Positions 34,548 to 43,711 of a stretch of DNA of 64,000 nt are shown in pieces; position 1 is the first letter of the stretch, and each line of letters begins with the position of its first letter. A model generated the notes under the pieces. The model was not told the DNA's origin. It saw only the letters and a program-made list of their open reading frames with translations, and made no database searches. Position numbers and translations under genes: made by a program. Source of the DNA: Streptomyces sp. SID13726 (GTDB lineage Bacteria > Actinomycetota > Actinomycetes > Streptomycetales > Streptomycetaceae); the NCBI RefSeq assembly GCF_010548375.1, contig NZ_JAAGLY010000009.1, positions 62,001 to 126,000 of the forward strand. Direction: 5' to 3'.

Positions 34548-34665
34548 GGGCGACGTTTCCCCCCAGAAAGCGCCGGATGCCGGGCTTCAATGTCGCTCAG
34601 TGCCGAGGGGGGCGTCAAGACGGGGTGGCGGTCTGTACCCAGTGTTGGTATGTGCTTGAACAGGA

Positions 34666-34700
34666 GATTCCCCGGAGGCACGGAGCGCCTCCGGGGAATC
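34666..34700 (-). terminator. Terminator of the S8 protease gene
   Basis: Perfect 14-bp stem GATTCCCCGGAGGC / GCCTCCGGGGAATC with a 7-nt loop, 13 bp after the protease stop (34713). Confidence 0.9.
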
Positions 34701-34712
34701 GTCCGGCGGGAG

Positions 34713-35924
34713 TTACGGGACGAGCTTCAGGAGCTTGTTGGGCGAGCCGGTGCCGGGGCTGGTGACCACGTTGGACGTGGCACCGGCCACCAGGGCCGAC
34801 GCGACCGTGGCCGGGGTGGCCGAGGTGTGGCTCGCGAGGTAGACCGCCGCGGCGCCCGCGACGTGCGGGGTCGCCATCGAGGTGCCGGAGAGCGTGGCGG
34901 TCGCGGTGTCACTGGTGTTGTAGCCCGCGATGATCGAGGAACCGGGGGCGAAGATGTCCAGGACCGAGCCGTAGTTCGAGTAACTGGCCCTGGCGTCCGT
35001 GCTGGTGGTCGCGCCGACCGTGATCGCCGTCGAGACCCGGGCCGGCGAGTACGAGGAGGCGTTGGCGGAGCTGTTGCCCGCCGCGACCGCGTAAGTGACG
35101 CCGCTCGCGATGGAGTTGGCGACCGCCGTGTCCAGCGAGGTGGAGGCGGAGCCGCCGAGTGACATGTTGGCGACCGCCGGGGTGGTGTGGTTCGCGGTGA
35201 CCCAGTCGATCCCCGCGATGACCCCGGCCGTGGTGCCGGAACCGCTGTTGTCGAGCACCCGGACCGCCACGATGTTCGCCTTCTTGGCGACGCCGTAGGT
35301 GGTACCCGCGATCGTGGTGGCCACATGGGTGCCGTGGCCGTTGCCGTCGGAGGCGGTGGTGTCGCCGTCGACCGCGTCGTAGCCGTAGGAGGCACGGCCG
35401 GAGATCTGGGTGTGGGTGATGCGCACGCCGGTGTCGATGACGTACACGGTCACGCCGCCGCCCGCGGTGTCCGGGTAGGTGTAGGTCCCGGAGAGCGGAA
35501 GCGCGGACTGGTCGATGCGGTCCAGGCCCCAGGGGGCGCTGGACTGCGTGGTGTCGGCCAGCCTGACGACCTGGTTCTGCTCGACCGAGGCCACCGCCGG
35601 GTCGGCGGCGAGTCTCTTCGCCTCGGTCGCGGAGAGGGTGGCGGAGTAGCCGTTCAGCGCGGTGCCGAACGTCTTCCTCACCGTGCCGCCGTACTCCTTG
35701 ACGAGGTTCTTGCCGTCACTGGAGGACGCCTTGAAGCCGGCGGCGCCCTTCTTGAGCGTGACGATGTAGCTGTCCTTGACCGCGGTGGGGGAGTCGGCGG
35801 CGAGGACCGTGCCCTCGGCCGGGGCGGCCTGGGCGGGCAGAGCGGTGAACCCGCCCACGAGAGCGGCGGTCGCCAGGCTGGTTATCGCGGCGAACCGGAA
35901 CTTCTTGCTACGCAGTTGTGCCAT
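34713..35924 (-). CDS. Secreted subtilisin-like protease (S8) with I9 propeptide
   Basis: 403-residue proteinase K-like subtilase. Signal peptide to about Ala33 (ALPAQA|AP), inhibitor_I9 propeptide about 48-123 (DSYIVTLKKG ... VASVEQNQVV), mature start near SSAPWGLDRIDQ. Triad Asp164 (VIDTGV), His197 (GHGTHVA), Ser349 (GTSMATPHVAG); oxyanion Asn284. No C-terminal binding domain. ATG 35924 is preceded by GGAGGA; longer upstream frames give no signal. Followed by a strong terminator, so monocistronic. Extracellular. Confidence 0.94.
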   Translation of the reverse strand: MAQLRSKKFRFAAITSLATAALVGGFTALPAQAAPAEGTVLAADSPTAVKDSYIVTLKKGAAGFKASSSDGKNLVKEYGGTVRKTFGTALNGYSATLSATEAKRLAADPAVASVEQNQVVRLADTTQSSAPWGLDRIDQSALPLSGTYTYPDTAGGGVTVYVIDTGVRITHTQISGRASYGYDAVDGDTTASDGNGHGTHVATTIAGTTYGVAKKANIVAVRVLDNSGSGTTAGVIAGIDWVTANHTTPAVANMSLGGSASTSLDTAVANSIASGVTYAVAAGNSSANASSYSPARVSTAITVGATTSTDARASYSNYGSVLDIFAPGSSIIAGYNTSDTATATLSGTSMATPHVAGAAAVYLASHTSATPATVASALVAGATSNVVTSPGTGSPNKLLKLVP

Positions 35925-36200
35925 TACGAGGGAGTCCTCCTCATGGGCGACGCGCGACTGGGTCGGAAGCGCGTCCGTGGGGGGTGCGCGCGAGCACGCG
36001 CACACGACCTGGAGCGTCGCGTTCCGCTCCGGGCTGGAGTAAAGAGTGGCCCAACTACTGGCGTAGAACAAGGGAGTTGAGCCCCTGTCAACAAATCTGT
36101 CATGTCCACGAAATCAACGGCAGTTTTGGCATGGACACTTCCCGTTGATACGTGTCATTGCTACGACGGATGTGGCAGAGATCCTGCTAAGGGAGGTTCC

Positions 36201-36995
36201 ATGAGACGTTCCCGAATTGCCGCTTACGTCGGCTCGCTCCTCCTGGCCGTCGCCGCCGTCCTCACCGGGACGGGCGCCGCCCACGCGGCCGAAGGCCCCT
36301 ACGTGGCCCTCGGAGACTCCTATTCCTCGGGGGTCGGCGCAGGCAGTTACCTCGGTTCCAGCGGTGACTGCAAGCGCAGCGCGAAGGCCTACCCCTACCT
36401 CTGGGCGGCCGCCAACTCACCCTCGTCGTTCGCGTTCACGGCTTGCTCGGGCGCTCGAACGGGTGATGTCCTGGCGAACCAGCTGACCCCGCTCAGCTCC
36501 GCCACCGCCCTGGTCTCGATCACCATCGGCGGCAACGACGCCGGGTTCTCCGACGTCATGACGACCTGTGTGCTCCAGTCCGACAGTTCTTGCCTGTCCC
36601 GGATCAACACCGCGAAGGCGTACGTCGACTCGACGCTGCCCGGCCGACTGGACGACGTCTACTCGGCGATCAGCACCCGGGCCCCGAACGCCCATGTGGT
36701 CGTCCTCGGCTACCCCCGCTTCTACCGGATCGGCACCACCTGCGTCGGCCTCTCCGAGACCAAGCGGAAGGCGATCAACTCGGCCGCCGACTACCTCGAC
36801 ACCGCCATCGCCAAGCGAGCCGCGGACCACGGCTTCGCCTGGGGCGACGTCCGCTCCACCTTCACCGGCCACGAGCTCTGCTCCGGCAGTGCCTGGCTGC
36901 ACAGCCTCAACCTGCTCAACATCGGCGAGTCGTACCACCCGACGGCGGCCGGACAGTCCGGCGGCTATCTGCCGGTCATGAACAGCGCGGCCTGA
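36201..36995 (+). CDS. Secreted SGNH/GDSL esterase (lipase)
   Basis: 264 residues. Signal peptide to AAHA|AEG (about 29). Block I ALGDSYSSGVG with Ser40, block III SITIGGND with Gly111/Asn112, block V ESYHPTAAGQ with His246; the usual acid position two or three residues before this His is Glu-Ser, so the acid could be Glu243 or a main-chain carbonyl as in known streptomycete members. Six Cys allow three disulfides. GGGAGG precedes ATG 36201. From memory corresponds to the characterised S. coelicolor lipase SCO1725. Ends 6 bp from the convergent kinase gene. Confidence 0.93.
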   Translation: MRRSRIAAYVGSLLLAVAAVLTGTGAAHAAEGPYVALGDSYSSGVGAGSYLGSSGDCKRSAKAYPYLWAAANSPSSFAFTACSGARTGDVLANQLTPLSSATALVSITIGGNDAGFSDVMTTCVLQSDSSCLSRINTAKAYVDSTLPGRLDDVYSAISTRAPNAHVVVLGYPRFYRIGTTCVGLSETKRKAINSAADYLDTAIAKRAADHGFAWGDVRSTFTGHELCSGSAWLHSLNLLNIGESYHPTAAGQSGGYLPVMNSAA

Positions 36996-37001
36996 TCCCC
37001 C

Positions 37002-38603
37002 TCACGGGGACGCGGTGGGGGAGGCCTCGTCGGACTCGGACGGGGTCTCCGTCACACAGGTCAGCGTGAAGGGGACCGAGTTGGACTTCTCCGCCACGGG
37101 GTCGCGGACCTCCACGCTGATGGTGTCCTCGAAGGTCCCGCTGTCGTCCTGGGTGGTGATGAACCGGCGGTCCTGCTGGGTCCTGCCGCCGCCGGCCGGG
37201 AAGGTCAGCGTCTTCCAACTGCCGTTCACCGAGCCGTTCTCCGAGACCCAGCGATACGTCACCGTCGCCGGAAGGCTGCCGACCGTCAGGGTGGCCGTGA
37301 AGCCGGGGGCCTCGGACCTGTCCGGTGGACAGGTGCCGGAGTAGTCGGTGTTCGAACCCGTCAGGGAGACGTCCACGGACTGCCGCGGGGCCGCGCTCGT
37401 GGTGTTCTGGCTCTTGCTGGGCGGCGGATTCTCCTTCCCGGACTCGTCCTTGCCGGTCGCCGAGGGTGAACTCACCGCGGGTCCGGTGTCCTTGGCGGTC
37501 TCCCCGTCCTTGTCGCCGTTGTCACGGTTGAGCAGCGCGTACGTCAGCCCCGCGATGGCCAGCGCGAGCGCCAGCACACCCACGACCAGGACGACGGCCG
37601 CCCGGCGGTTGCGCTCCGGGGCCGGGGCCGTGGTGGTCGCCACGGGCGTGGAGGCCGGGGTGGGCGCGGGCGGATAGGGCGTCGGGTCCCGTGGATAGGG
37701 CGCCGGCTCCTGCGGGAAGGGCGCCGCCACCGTCGGGGCGTACGACGAGGACTGCACGGTGTCCGCGCGAGGCGTGCCCCCTGCCCCGATGATCCGCAGC
37801 TCCTGCTCGGCCCGGTCGGCGGACAGCCGCTCGGCCGGGTCCTTGCGCAGCAGCCCCTCGATCACCGGGGTGAGCGGACCCGCCCGGTACGGCGGCGGCA
37901 GCTCCTCGTCCACGATCGCGCGCAAGGTGCTCAGCGGGGTGTTCTGCCGGAACGGGGAGTTGCCCTCGACGGCCGCGTACAGCAGCACGCCCAGCGACCA
38001 CAGATCGGACTCCGGGCCGGGCGTACGGCCCAACGCCCGCTCCGGGGCGAGGAATTCGGGCGAGCCGATGACCTCGCCGGTCATCGTGAGCGCCGAACTG
38101 CCCTCCACCTGGGCGATCCCGAAGTCGGTGAGGACCACACGGCCGTCGTTGGACAGCAGGACGTTGGCCGGCTTCACATCCCGGTGCAGCACCCCGGCCT
38201 CGTGCGCGGCCCGCAGCGCGGACAGCACCTCGGCACCGATGTGCGCGGTCCGCTGCGGGCTCAACGGGCCCTCCGCGTCCAGCAGTTCGGCCAGCGAGAT
38301 ACCGCGCACCAGCTCCATCACGACCCACGGGCGGCCGTCCTCGGCGGCCACGTCGTACACGGTCACCACGTTCCGGTTCGCCACCCGCGCCGCCGCCCAG
38401 GCCTCGCGTTCGAGGCGGGCGTACATCCGCTCGATCTCGTGCGTCGGCAGTCCGTGGGGCGCGCGCACCTCCTTGACGGCGACCTCGCGGTGCAGGACCT
38501 CGTCACGGGCGCGCCACACGGTTCCCATGCCGCCCTCGCCGAGCGGGGACAGGAGCCGGTAGCGGCCCGCGATCAGTCGCTCACTGCCCGGTTCTTCGGA
38601 CAC
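37002..38603 (-). CDS. Membrane Ser/Thr protein kinase (PknB-like)
   Basis: 533 residues. Kinase domain about 14-285: glycine loop GEGGMGTVW, Lys44 in VAVKEV, HRDVKPANVLL with Asp142, DFG, and GSPEFLAPERALG in the activation segment. A Pro-rich linker, one membrane helix (AAVVLVVGVLALALAIAGLTYALL, about 342-366) and an extracellular domain of about 165 residues follow. The first part of that domain is Ser/Asn/Lys-rich; the rest is a beta-rich fold (VDVSLTGSNTDYSGTCPPDR ... FTLTCV) with one Cys pair, unlike PASTA repeats, so it senses something other than muropeptides. GTG 38603 follows GGGGGA; the longer frame has no site. Target proteins unknown. Confidence 0.92.
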   Translation of the reverse strand: MSEEPGSERLIAGRYRLLSPLGEGGMGTVWRARDEVLHREVAVKEVRAPHGLPTHEIERMYARLEREAWAAARVANRNVVTVYDVAAEDGRPWVVMELVRGISLAELLDAEGPLSPQRTAHIGAEVLSALRAAHEAGVLHRDVKPANVLLSNDGRVVLTDFGIAQVEGSSALTMTGEVIGSPEFLAPERALGRTPGPESDLWSLGVLLYAAVEGNSPFRQNTPLSTLRAIVDEELPPPYRAGPLTPVIEGLLRKDPAERLSADRAEQELRIIGAGGTPRADTVQSSSYAPTVAAPFPQEPAPYPRDPTPYPPAPTPASTPVATTTAPAPERNRRAAVVLVVGVLALALAIAGLTYALLNRDNGDKDGETAKDTGPAVSSPSATGKDESGKENPPPSKSQNTTSAAPRQSVDVSLTGSNTDYSGTCPPDRSEAPGFTATLTVGSLPATVTYRWVSENGSVNGSWKTLTFPAGGGRTQQDRRFITTQDDSGTFEDTISVEVRDPVAEKSNSVPFTLTCVTETPSESDEASPTASP

Positions 38604-38660
38604 GGACGTCCCCCACTTCGCACTCCGCTCGACTTCGCATGATTTCCTCACAAAAGTAGC

Positions 38661-40403
38661 TCAGCCGAGTGCGGATGCCGCCCCCTTGAGTACCAATCCC
38701 GCCCCGAGGGCCACCACGACGAACGCCGACATCAGGGGCGCGGTCCTGCGCACCAGGGCGGTCATCGGGCTCGCCGCGAGACGGGGGCGGCGGTCCAGCA
38801 CCCGTGTGACTCCGCTACCCAGCCTGACGACGGCGAAGCCGGCCGCGGTCAGGGTGAGGGCGAGTCCGACGCCGTACGCCACGACGAGCAGCAGACCGAA
38901 CCAGGCCTGCCCGAGCGCGGCGGCGCCGACGAGCACGACGACGGCGGAGGGGCTGGGCACGAGGCCGCCGGCGAAGCCGAGCAGGATCGTGCCGCGGATG
39001 GTGGGGGCGACGGCGTGGGTGTGGGTGAAGCCGCCGTGGGTGTGTTCCAGGGTGTGGGGGTGAGCGTGGGGATGGGGATGGGGGTGGTCGTGGGTGTGGT
39101 CGTGCCCGTGGTCGTGATGGCGGGTGTGCGCGTGAGCGCGGGTCTTGGTGGCGGCCCGGGCCGGTTCCGCGTGGGCGGCCGCCAGGACCAGGGGGCGGTC
39201 CTCGGCCTCTTCGTGATCGTGGTCGTGGGTGTGGCCGCTGGGGCCGTGCGGGTGCGGGTGCGGGTGGGGGTGCGGATGCGAGTGGCCGTGGTCGTGATCG
39301 TGGCTGTGCGGATGGCCGCCGCTGTCACCGTGCCCGTGCCCGTGCCCGTGGCTGTGTCCGTGCCCGTGCTTCTGGTTGCGCAGCGCCCGGCGCAGCAGTG
39401 TCACGCCCGCCGCGGTCACCATCACGCCGCTCGCGATGCCCAGCCACGCGATCACCGAGGGTGCCGCCGCCGAGCCGGCCGTGACCAGGAGGCCCAGGGC
39501 GACCACGCCCAGGGTGTGGGTGACCGTGACGGAGGCGGCCAGCGGCAGGACGTCCTTCATCCGGGCCTTGCCGCCGCGCGCCGCCGCCACCGCGGCCATC
39601 AGGGTCTTGCCGTGGCCCGGGGCCAGCGCGTGCATGGCGCCCAGGACCACCGCGATGAGCAGGGCCAGCGCGGCGAACCCGACGCTGAGGTGCTGGCGGG
39701 CGACCAGGGAGTCCAGGGCGCGGGTCCAGCGGTCGGCGCCGCGGGGCAGCACCGAGGCGGCGGGCGCGTCCGACTGTTCCTCGGCGAGAGCGGGGCCGCC
39801 GGGCCGCACCCGCAGCGAGGCGGTCACCGTGTCGGCGGGGGAGGAGAGCAACTCCTGCGGATACCTGGTCAGTTCGTTCGAGATCGACTTCGTCGGTACG
39901 TCCGACTTCGCGAGCGTCGTCCGGTCGCCGCGCGCGGTGATCTCGCGCCAGCCGGGGCCGGTGTCGGTGCCCGCGCTGTGGAAGCCGAGGGCGACGGTGG
40001 CGTCCTCGGGCAGCGGGGCGGTCAGCCGGCACTGCACGCGCAGGGTGTCGAGCCCGGCCTGACCGGGACGCACCCGCGCCTCGCTGCTCCTGACCGTGAG
40101 GGCGACCGCACGGCCGTCCACGGTGACCTTGCCGCCCTCCGCCGCCTTCTGGCAGCGCTGCGCGGCCCACTCGGTCATGCCGAGCTTCTCGATGTCCGGC
40201 TTGGCCTGGGTGGCCGGGATCTCGGCGAGGTCCTCGACATGGTCGACGCGGAGCTGACCGGGGGCGGCGACGAGACCGTCGTAGCGGTTGACGGTGAAGT
40301 TGCCGAGAGGGTGGGCGCTCGCGCTGCTGGAAGGGAGCAGCGCGAGCGCACAAGCCGCCGTCAGGACGGCCGTGAGGGACGCGAACAGACGGCGGGGCTT
40401 CAA
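38661..40403 (-). CDS. NicO/RcnA-type nickel-cobalt transporter with long His-rich loop
   Basis: 580 residues. Signal peptide ending SASA|HPLGNFTVNRYDGL; an extracytoplasmic domain of about 200 residues; then NicO helices (GFAALALLIAVVLGAMHALAPGHGKTLMAAVAAARGGKARMKDV, with the metal-motif HALAPGHGK near 336-344, and VTHTLGVVALGLL). A loop of about 140 residues holds more than 50 His (39020-39385), then the last helices GFAGGLVPSPSAVVVLVGAAALG. Family members move Ni2+ or Co2+ across the membrane. Start TTG 40403 overlaps the TPR gene stop (TTGA) and has AAGGAG 8 nt upstream. Last gene of the DUF4331 operon. Confidence 0.9.
   Translation of the reverse strand: MKPRRLFASLTAVLTAACALALLPSSSASAHPLGNFTVNRYDGLVAAPGQLRVDHVEDLAEIPATQAKPDIEKLGMTEWAAQRCQKAAEGGKVTVDGRAVALTVRSSEARVRPGQAGLDTLRVQCRLTAPLPEDATVALGFHSAGTDTGPGWREITARGDRTTLAKSDVPTKSISNELTRYPQELLSSPADTVTASLRVRPGGPALAEEQSDAPAASVLPRGADRWTRALDSLVARQHLSVGFAALALLIAVVLGAMHALAPGHGKTLMAAVAAARGGKARMKDVLPLAASVTVTHTLGVVALGLLVTAGSAAAPSVIAWLGIASGVMVTAAGVTLLRRALRNQKHGHGHSHGHGHGHGDSGGHPHSHDHDHGHSHPHPHPHPHPHGPSGHTHDHDHEEAEDRPLVLAAAHAEPARAATKTRAHAHTRHHDHGHDHTHDHPHPHPHAHPHTLEHTHGGFTHTHAVAPTIRGTILLGFAGGLVPSPSAVVVLVGAAALGQAWFGLLLVVAYGVGLALTLTAAGFAVVRLGSGVTRVLDRRPRLAASPMTALVRRTAPLMSAFVVVALGAGLVLKGAASALG
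39020..39385 (-). repeat. His-rich low-complexity coding region
   Basis: Irregular repetition of CAC/CAT with GGC, GAC and CCC codons encoding (HGHGHS), (HPHPHP) and (HDHDHG) runs in the NicO transporter loop; a likely metal buffer. Confidence 0.85.
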
Positions 40404-41929
40404 CGGGCCATCTCCTTCAGTGCCTTGCGGGCCTCGCGGGCACCGAGCGGGGAGAAACCGGAGTTCAGCTTCAGGGCGGCGGTGAGGTGTGTCCGGGCCG
40501 CCTTCTCGTCTCCCGCGGCGCGCTCGATGATCCCGCGGTGGTAGAGGAAGGAGGCGTTGCGGTAGCCGGTGGCGGTGGCCTGCCGGGCGTACGGCAGGGC
40601 CTCCTTGTCCCGGCCGTTGACGTGCAGCGCCCACGCGAGGGCGTCCGCGGTGTGCACGGTGTGCCGGCGGGCCCACTCGGCGCGGGCGGCCTTCAGCGCG
40701 GAGGCCTTGTCGCCGTGGTCGGCGGCGGCGAGCGCGGTGTCCAGGTCGGCGTTGACGCCGTTGGCCCGGGCGAGCGCGATCCAGGCGTCGACCAGCGCGT
40801 ACTGGTCCCTGGCCTTCGCCTTGTCGCCGTCGGCGCCGCGGTCCTCGTACAACTCGCCGAGCTCGACGAGCGGTTGGGGCAGCGGATACCGGGAGACGAC
40901 GTTCTCCATGCCCTTGATCGCGGCCGCCCGGTCCCCGCTCGCGGCCTGCGCGCGGGCCCTGCCCTCCAGCGCCGGAAGGTAGGTGTCGTCGGCGGCGAGA
41001 GCGCGGGCGTAGTCGGTCAGGGCCGTGTCGTAGTCGCCCTGGTTCCAGGCGAGTTGGCCCAGAGCGGTGGCCACGTATGAGATGTCTCCCGGGGTGGTCG
41101 CGGTGGACAGGGCCTGCTCCAGGACGGTCCGGGCGGTGCGTACGTCGCCGCGGAGCTCGTGGACGTAGGCGTACCGGGTGAACACCGGGATGCCGGGCCG
41201 CCGTTCGTCCGCGAGGTCGGCCGCCTTCGACGCCTCGTCGTAGCGGCCGAGTTCGACGAGGGCGTCGATCCGGGAGGACAGGGCGCGGTCGTCGTAGGGG
41301 TTCTGCTTGAGGGTCTTGTCGGCGTACGTGAGGGCGTCCTTGAAGTCGTGCCGGGCCGCGGCCAGCGCGGCCAGACCGGCGAGCCCCTGCTCGTTGTCCG
41401 CCTTCAACTTCAGTGACTTCTCCAGGGCTTGCTGGGCCTGCGGATAGCGCGACGGGTCACCCTTGGTCCGCGCCTGCTCGACATAGGCGAGCCCGAGGGT
41501 CGCCCAGCTCCCGAAGTCCTTGGGCTGGCTGCGCAGATGAACCTGGATCGCCTTGATGCTCGCGTCCAGGTCCCCACTGGCCATGAGCCCGGGGGAGACC
41601 GCCGAGGACGAACTGGCGACGGTGGCGGTGCCGCCGTCCCGCAGCGCCCCGAAGGCGATCGACCCGCCGGTCAGCGCGACGGCCAACAGCGCCGCGCACC
41701 CGGCGAGTTGAGCGGCCCGCCACCGCCGCCCGGCCTCTCCGACCCGCCGCACGGCGGCGACCTTCTCCTCGTCGGGCTGAGCGGAGTCGGTCTGAGCGGA
41801 TTCCGCCTGCGCGGAGTCGGCCTGAGTGGATTCGGCTTGAGCGGAATCGGTCTGAGCAGAGGGCTCCACGGTCTCCGACGATCCGTCGTGCTCGTTCTCG
41901 GCTGCGCTGTCGGTCGTAGACCCGGACAT
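40400..41929 (-). CDS. Tetratricopeptide repeat membrane protein
   Basis: 509 residues. An acidic cytoplasmic head contains a 5-residue repeat (DSAQ-x, about 25-60), one membrane helix (AGCAALLAVALTGGSIAFGAL) follows, then about 360 residues of TPR-like helical pairs (GSWATLGLAYVEQARTKGDP, NEQGLAGLAALAAARHDFKDALTYADKTLKQNP, ALGQLAWNQGDYDTALTDYARALAADD). The TPR part would face outside. Such modules mediate protein-protein contacts. It is placed between DUF4331 and NicO and overlaps the latter, so it likely scaffolds their joint function. GGAGAGGGC precedes ATG 41929. Confidence 0.88.
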   Translation of the reverse strand: MSGSTTDSAAENEHDGSSETVEPSAQTDSAQAESTQADSAQAESAQTDSAQPDEEKVAAVRRVGEAGRRWRAAQLAGCAALLAVALTGGSIAFGALRDGGTATVASSSSAVSPGLMASGDLDASIKAIQVHLRSQPKDFGSWATLGLAYVEQARTKGDPSRYPQAQQALEKSLKLKADNEQGLAGLAALAAARHDFKDALTYADKTLKQNPYDDRALSSRIDALVELGRYDEASKAADLADERRPGIPVFTRYAYVHELRGDVRTARTVLEQALSTATTPGDISYVATALGQLAWNQGDYDTALTDYARALAADDTYLPALEGRARAQAASGDRAAAIKGMENVVSRYPLPQPLVELGELYEDRGADGDKAKARDQYALVDAWIALARANGVNADLDTALAAADHGDKASALKAARAEWARRHTVHTADALAWALHVNGRDKEALPYARQATATGYRNASFLYHRGIIERAAGDEKAARTHLTAALKLNSGFSPLGAREARKALKEMAR

Positions 41930-41938
41930 GCCCTCTCC

Positions 41939-42020
41939 TGTTTCGTCTCGTGTTTCGTCTCGTGATCGTGAACTGCGGCGCGGCCTGCACCGTGGGGGAT
42001 GAGTACGCGCAGGCCGCGCC
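41939..42020 (-). promoter_or_regulatory. Intercistronic hairpin and 12-bp tandem repeat
   Basis: 12-bp stem GGCGCGGCCTGC (41977-41988) / GCAGGCCGCGCC (42009-42020) with a 20-nt loop after the DUF4331 stop. Next comes a direct repeat ACGAGACGAAAC twice (41939-41962) right before the TPR ribosome site. Could be a partial terminator or an mRNA processing and stability element that sets DUF4331 above TPR-NicO expression. Confidence 0.6.
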
Positions 42021-42053
42021 AGCAAGGGGGTGACTACGGGCGGTCGGCGGTGA

Positions 42054-43586
42054 CTAGTACGCCCGTCGCCGCATCCGGCGCCACCACATCAGCGCCGCCC
42101 CGATCAGCACGATCCCGGCCGCACCCGCGCCCGCGGACCCGGCGATCAGCGTCATGTTGTTCGACCCGGACGCACCGGCCGGGGACAGCGCGTCGCCGAG
42201 CTGGTTGCGGACGTCGTTCCCGCCGCTCGTGCCCTTGGCCAGCGGTCCGCGGGACCCCTCGGTCGGCAGCGCGACGTACGGGAACGACTTCTCGAAGTCC
42301 TTGTCGTTCTTGTCGACCGCGTCACCCAGGTCGTTCTTCGAGCCGACCAGCTCGCCCTCGACGACCTGGAGCGAGGCGTCGATCACGTCGTCGGTGAGCC
42401 GACGCCCGTTCGGGAACCCGGCGTTGTCGCCATCAAGCACACCGAGCCGCTTCGGAGAATCGGTGGGCTTGATGGACGTGTTGAGGCGCAGCTCCTCCGC
42501 GGGCCGCACGTGCGGCGGCTGGTTCAGTCCCTTGACGCCCTTCAGGAACACGTCCACGAGGTCGTTGCGGGGCTCGGCCGGCGCCTTGATCTTGTAGATC
42601 GCCTCGATGAGCTTCGGCAGCTCGGGGTTGGTCACGTTCTTCAGGAACTGGGCGTCGTCCCACGGCGAGGACGCGTTGAACTTGTCCTTGTCCTTGAGCG
42701 GGTTGACGACCTCGTTGACCAACGGGTTGCCGAGGCGCGAGACCTGGGAGTAGTAGCCCTGCGCGTTCTTGCGCTGGGTCGTCGACCAGATGCCCACGAT
42801 CGGCTGGTGCGAGGACTCGGTGATCATGTCCGTCGGCACCTGGAGGGCGATCGAGTTGACGTTGTAGCCCTTGAGCGTGTCGTTGCCGACCTCGGTGAGG
42901 TTCCCGCCGTACAGCAGGTCGAAGACGCGCAGGTCGGCGAAGAACGGGTCGTCGGCCTGGCCGGCGAAGGACGTCGAGTCGCCGGGAAGCTTGTAGACCG
43001 CCTGGTCGCGCAGCTTCTCGTAGTTCGGCATGGACGCCTTGCCGACGTTCGACGGGGCCACCGGGATGTCGTCGGCGACCTTCGTCTTGTACTGGACATT
43101 CTGGTTCTTCAGCTTGAAGAGCTCGATGTCGTACGTCTGCGTGACGTTGAGGTCCGGGTCGTCGAGGCTCTCGACCACGCCGGTGTTGTACAGGAACGAC
43201 TTCTTGTTCTTGATGTGCGTCTTGAAGGTGAAGCGGTAGAGCAGGTCGCCCTGTCCGTCACCGTTGTTGTCGATGTGGAGGTCGTACTGCGCGTCCTCGG
43301 CGAACTGGTAGAAGTTCGGCCCGCCCCCGGGCTCCTCGAACGGGATCCAGTTGGCCACGATCGTCGTCGAGTCGGGCTTGTCGGGGCTGACGAACGCGTA
43401 CACGTCCGTGTTGTCGTACTGCGGGTCGCCCGAGATGAGCGGGGCCTCCCGGTGACTGGAGGCGGAGGCCGCCCCCGGTTCCAGCGCGACGACGCCGGCG
43501 GCTGCGAGCCCCCCGGCGGCCAGCGCACCACATATGAGGGTCGCGAGACTCCTGCGTCCCGAGCCGCTCCTGGAGATAGGTGTCAT
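42054..43586 (-). CDS. DUF4331 secreted/anchored protein
   Basis: 510 residues. Signal peptide (RRSLATLICGALAAGGLAAAGVV, end near SASA|SSHREAPLISGDP). SSHREAPLI and DVYAFVSPDKPDSTTIVANWIPFEEPGGGPNFYQFAEDA are DUF4331 hallmarks, with VPTDMITESSHQPIVGIWSTT in the middle. The C-terminus has a hydrophobic helix and WWRRMRRRAY, so it is probably tethered to the membrane. Function of DUF4331 is not established. ATG 43586 is preceded by GAGGAC; a predicted SigK-type promoter sits 38-65 bp upstream, which rules out a longer frame that would start at 43724. First gene of the DUF4331-TPR-NicO operon. Confidence 0.9.
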   Translation of the reverse strand: MTPISRSGSGRRSLATLICGALAAGGLAAAGVVALEPGAASASSHREAPLISGDPQYDNTDVYAFVSPDKPDSTTIVANWIPFEEPGGGPNFYQFAEDAQYDLHIDNNGDGQGDLLYRFTFKTHIKNKKSFLYNTGVVESLDDPDLNVTQTYDIELFKLKNQNVQYKTKVADDIPVAPSNVGKASMPNYEKLRDQAVYKLPGDSTSFAGQADDPFFADLRVFDLLYGGNLTEVGNDTLKGYNVNSIALQVPTDMITESSHQPIVGIWSTTQRKNAQGYYSQVSRLGNPLVNEVVNPLKDKDKFNASSPWDDAQFLKNVTNPELPKLIEAIYKIKAPAEPRNDLVDVFLKGVKGLNQPPHVRPAEELRLNTSIKPTDSPKRLGVLDGDNAGFPNGRRLTDDVIDASLQVVEGELVGSKNDLGDAVDKNDKDFEKSFPYVALPTEGSRGPLAKGTSGGNDVRNQLGDALSPAGASGSNNMTLIAGSAGAGAAGIVLIGAALMWWRRMRRRAY

Positions 43587-43623
43587 GCCGTCCGTCCTCA
43601 GTCCAACTTGCCTGACGCTGGAG

Positions 43624-43651
43624 GATTCGGAGTGGGGGTCGGGCCGGATTG
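43624..43651 (-). promoter_or_regulatory. SigK-like promoter of the DUF4331 operon
   Basis: Minus strand: CAATCC (43651-43646), 16-bp spacer, CGAATC (43629-43624). Expected start near 43617, leaving a 31-nt leader to ATG 43586. Mirrors the promoter of the sigma gene at 43761 in both boxes and in spacing. Confidence 0.65.
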
Positions 43652-43711
43652 GTCGAATCTCAAAACTTCTTTTTCGCTGCTCGACCCGCGTTTTCGGCCC
43701 TCTGATCCGTA

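Noticed and set aside
38849..39328. Thr/Pro-rich and other frames over the His-rich region
   Set aside because: Frame-shifted readings of the CAC/CAT repeat in the NicO gene; no start context.
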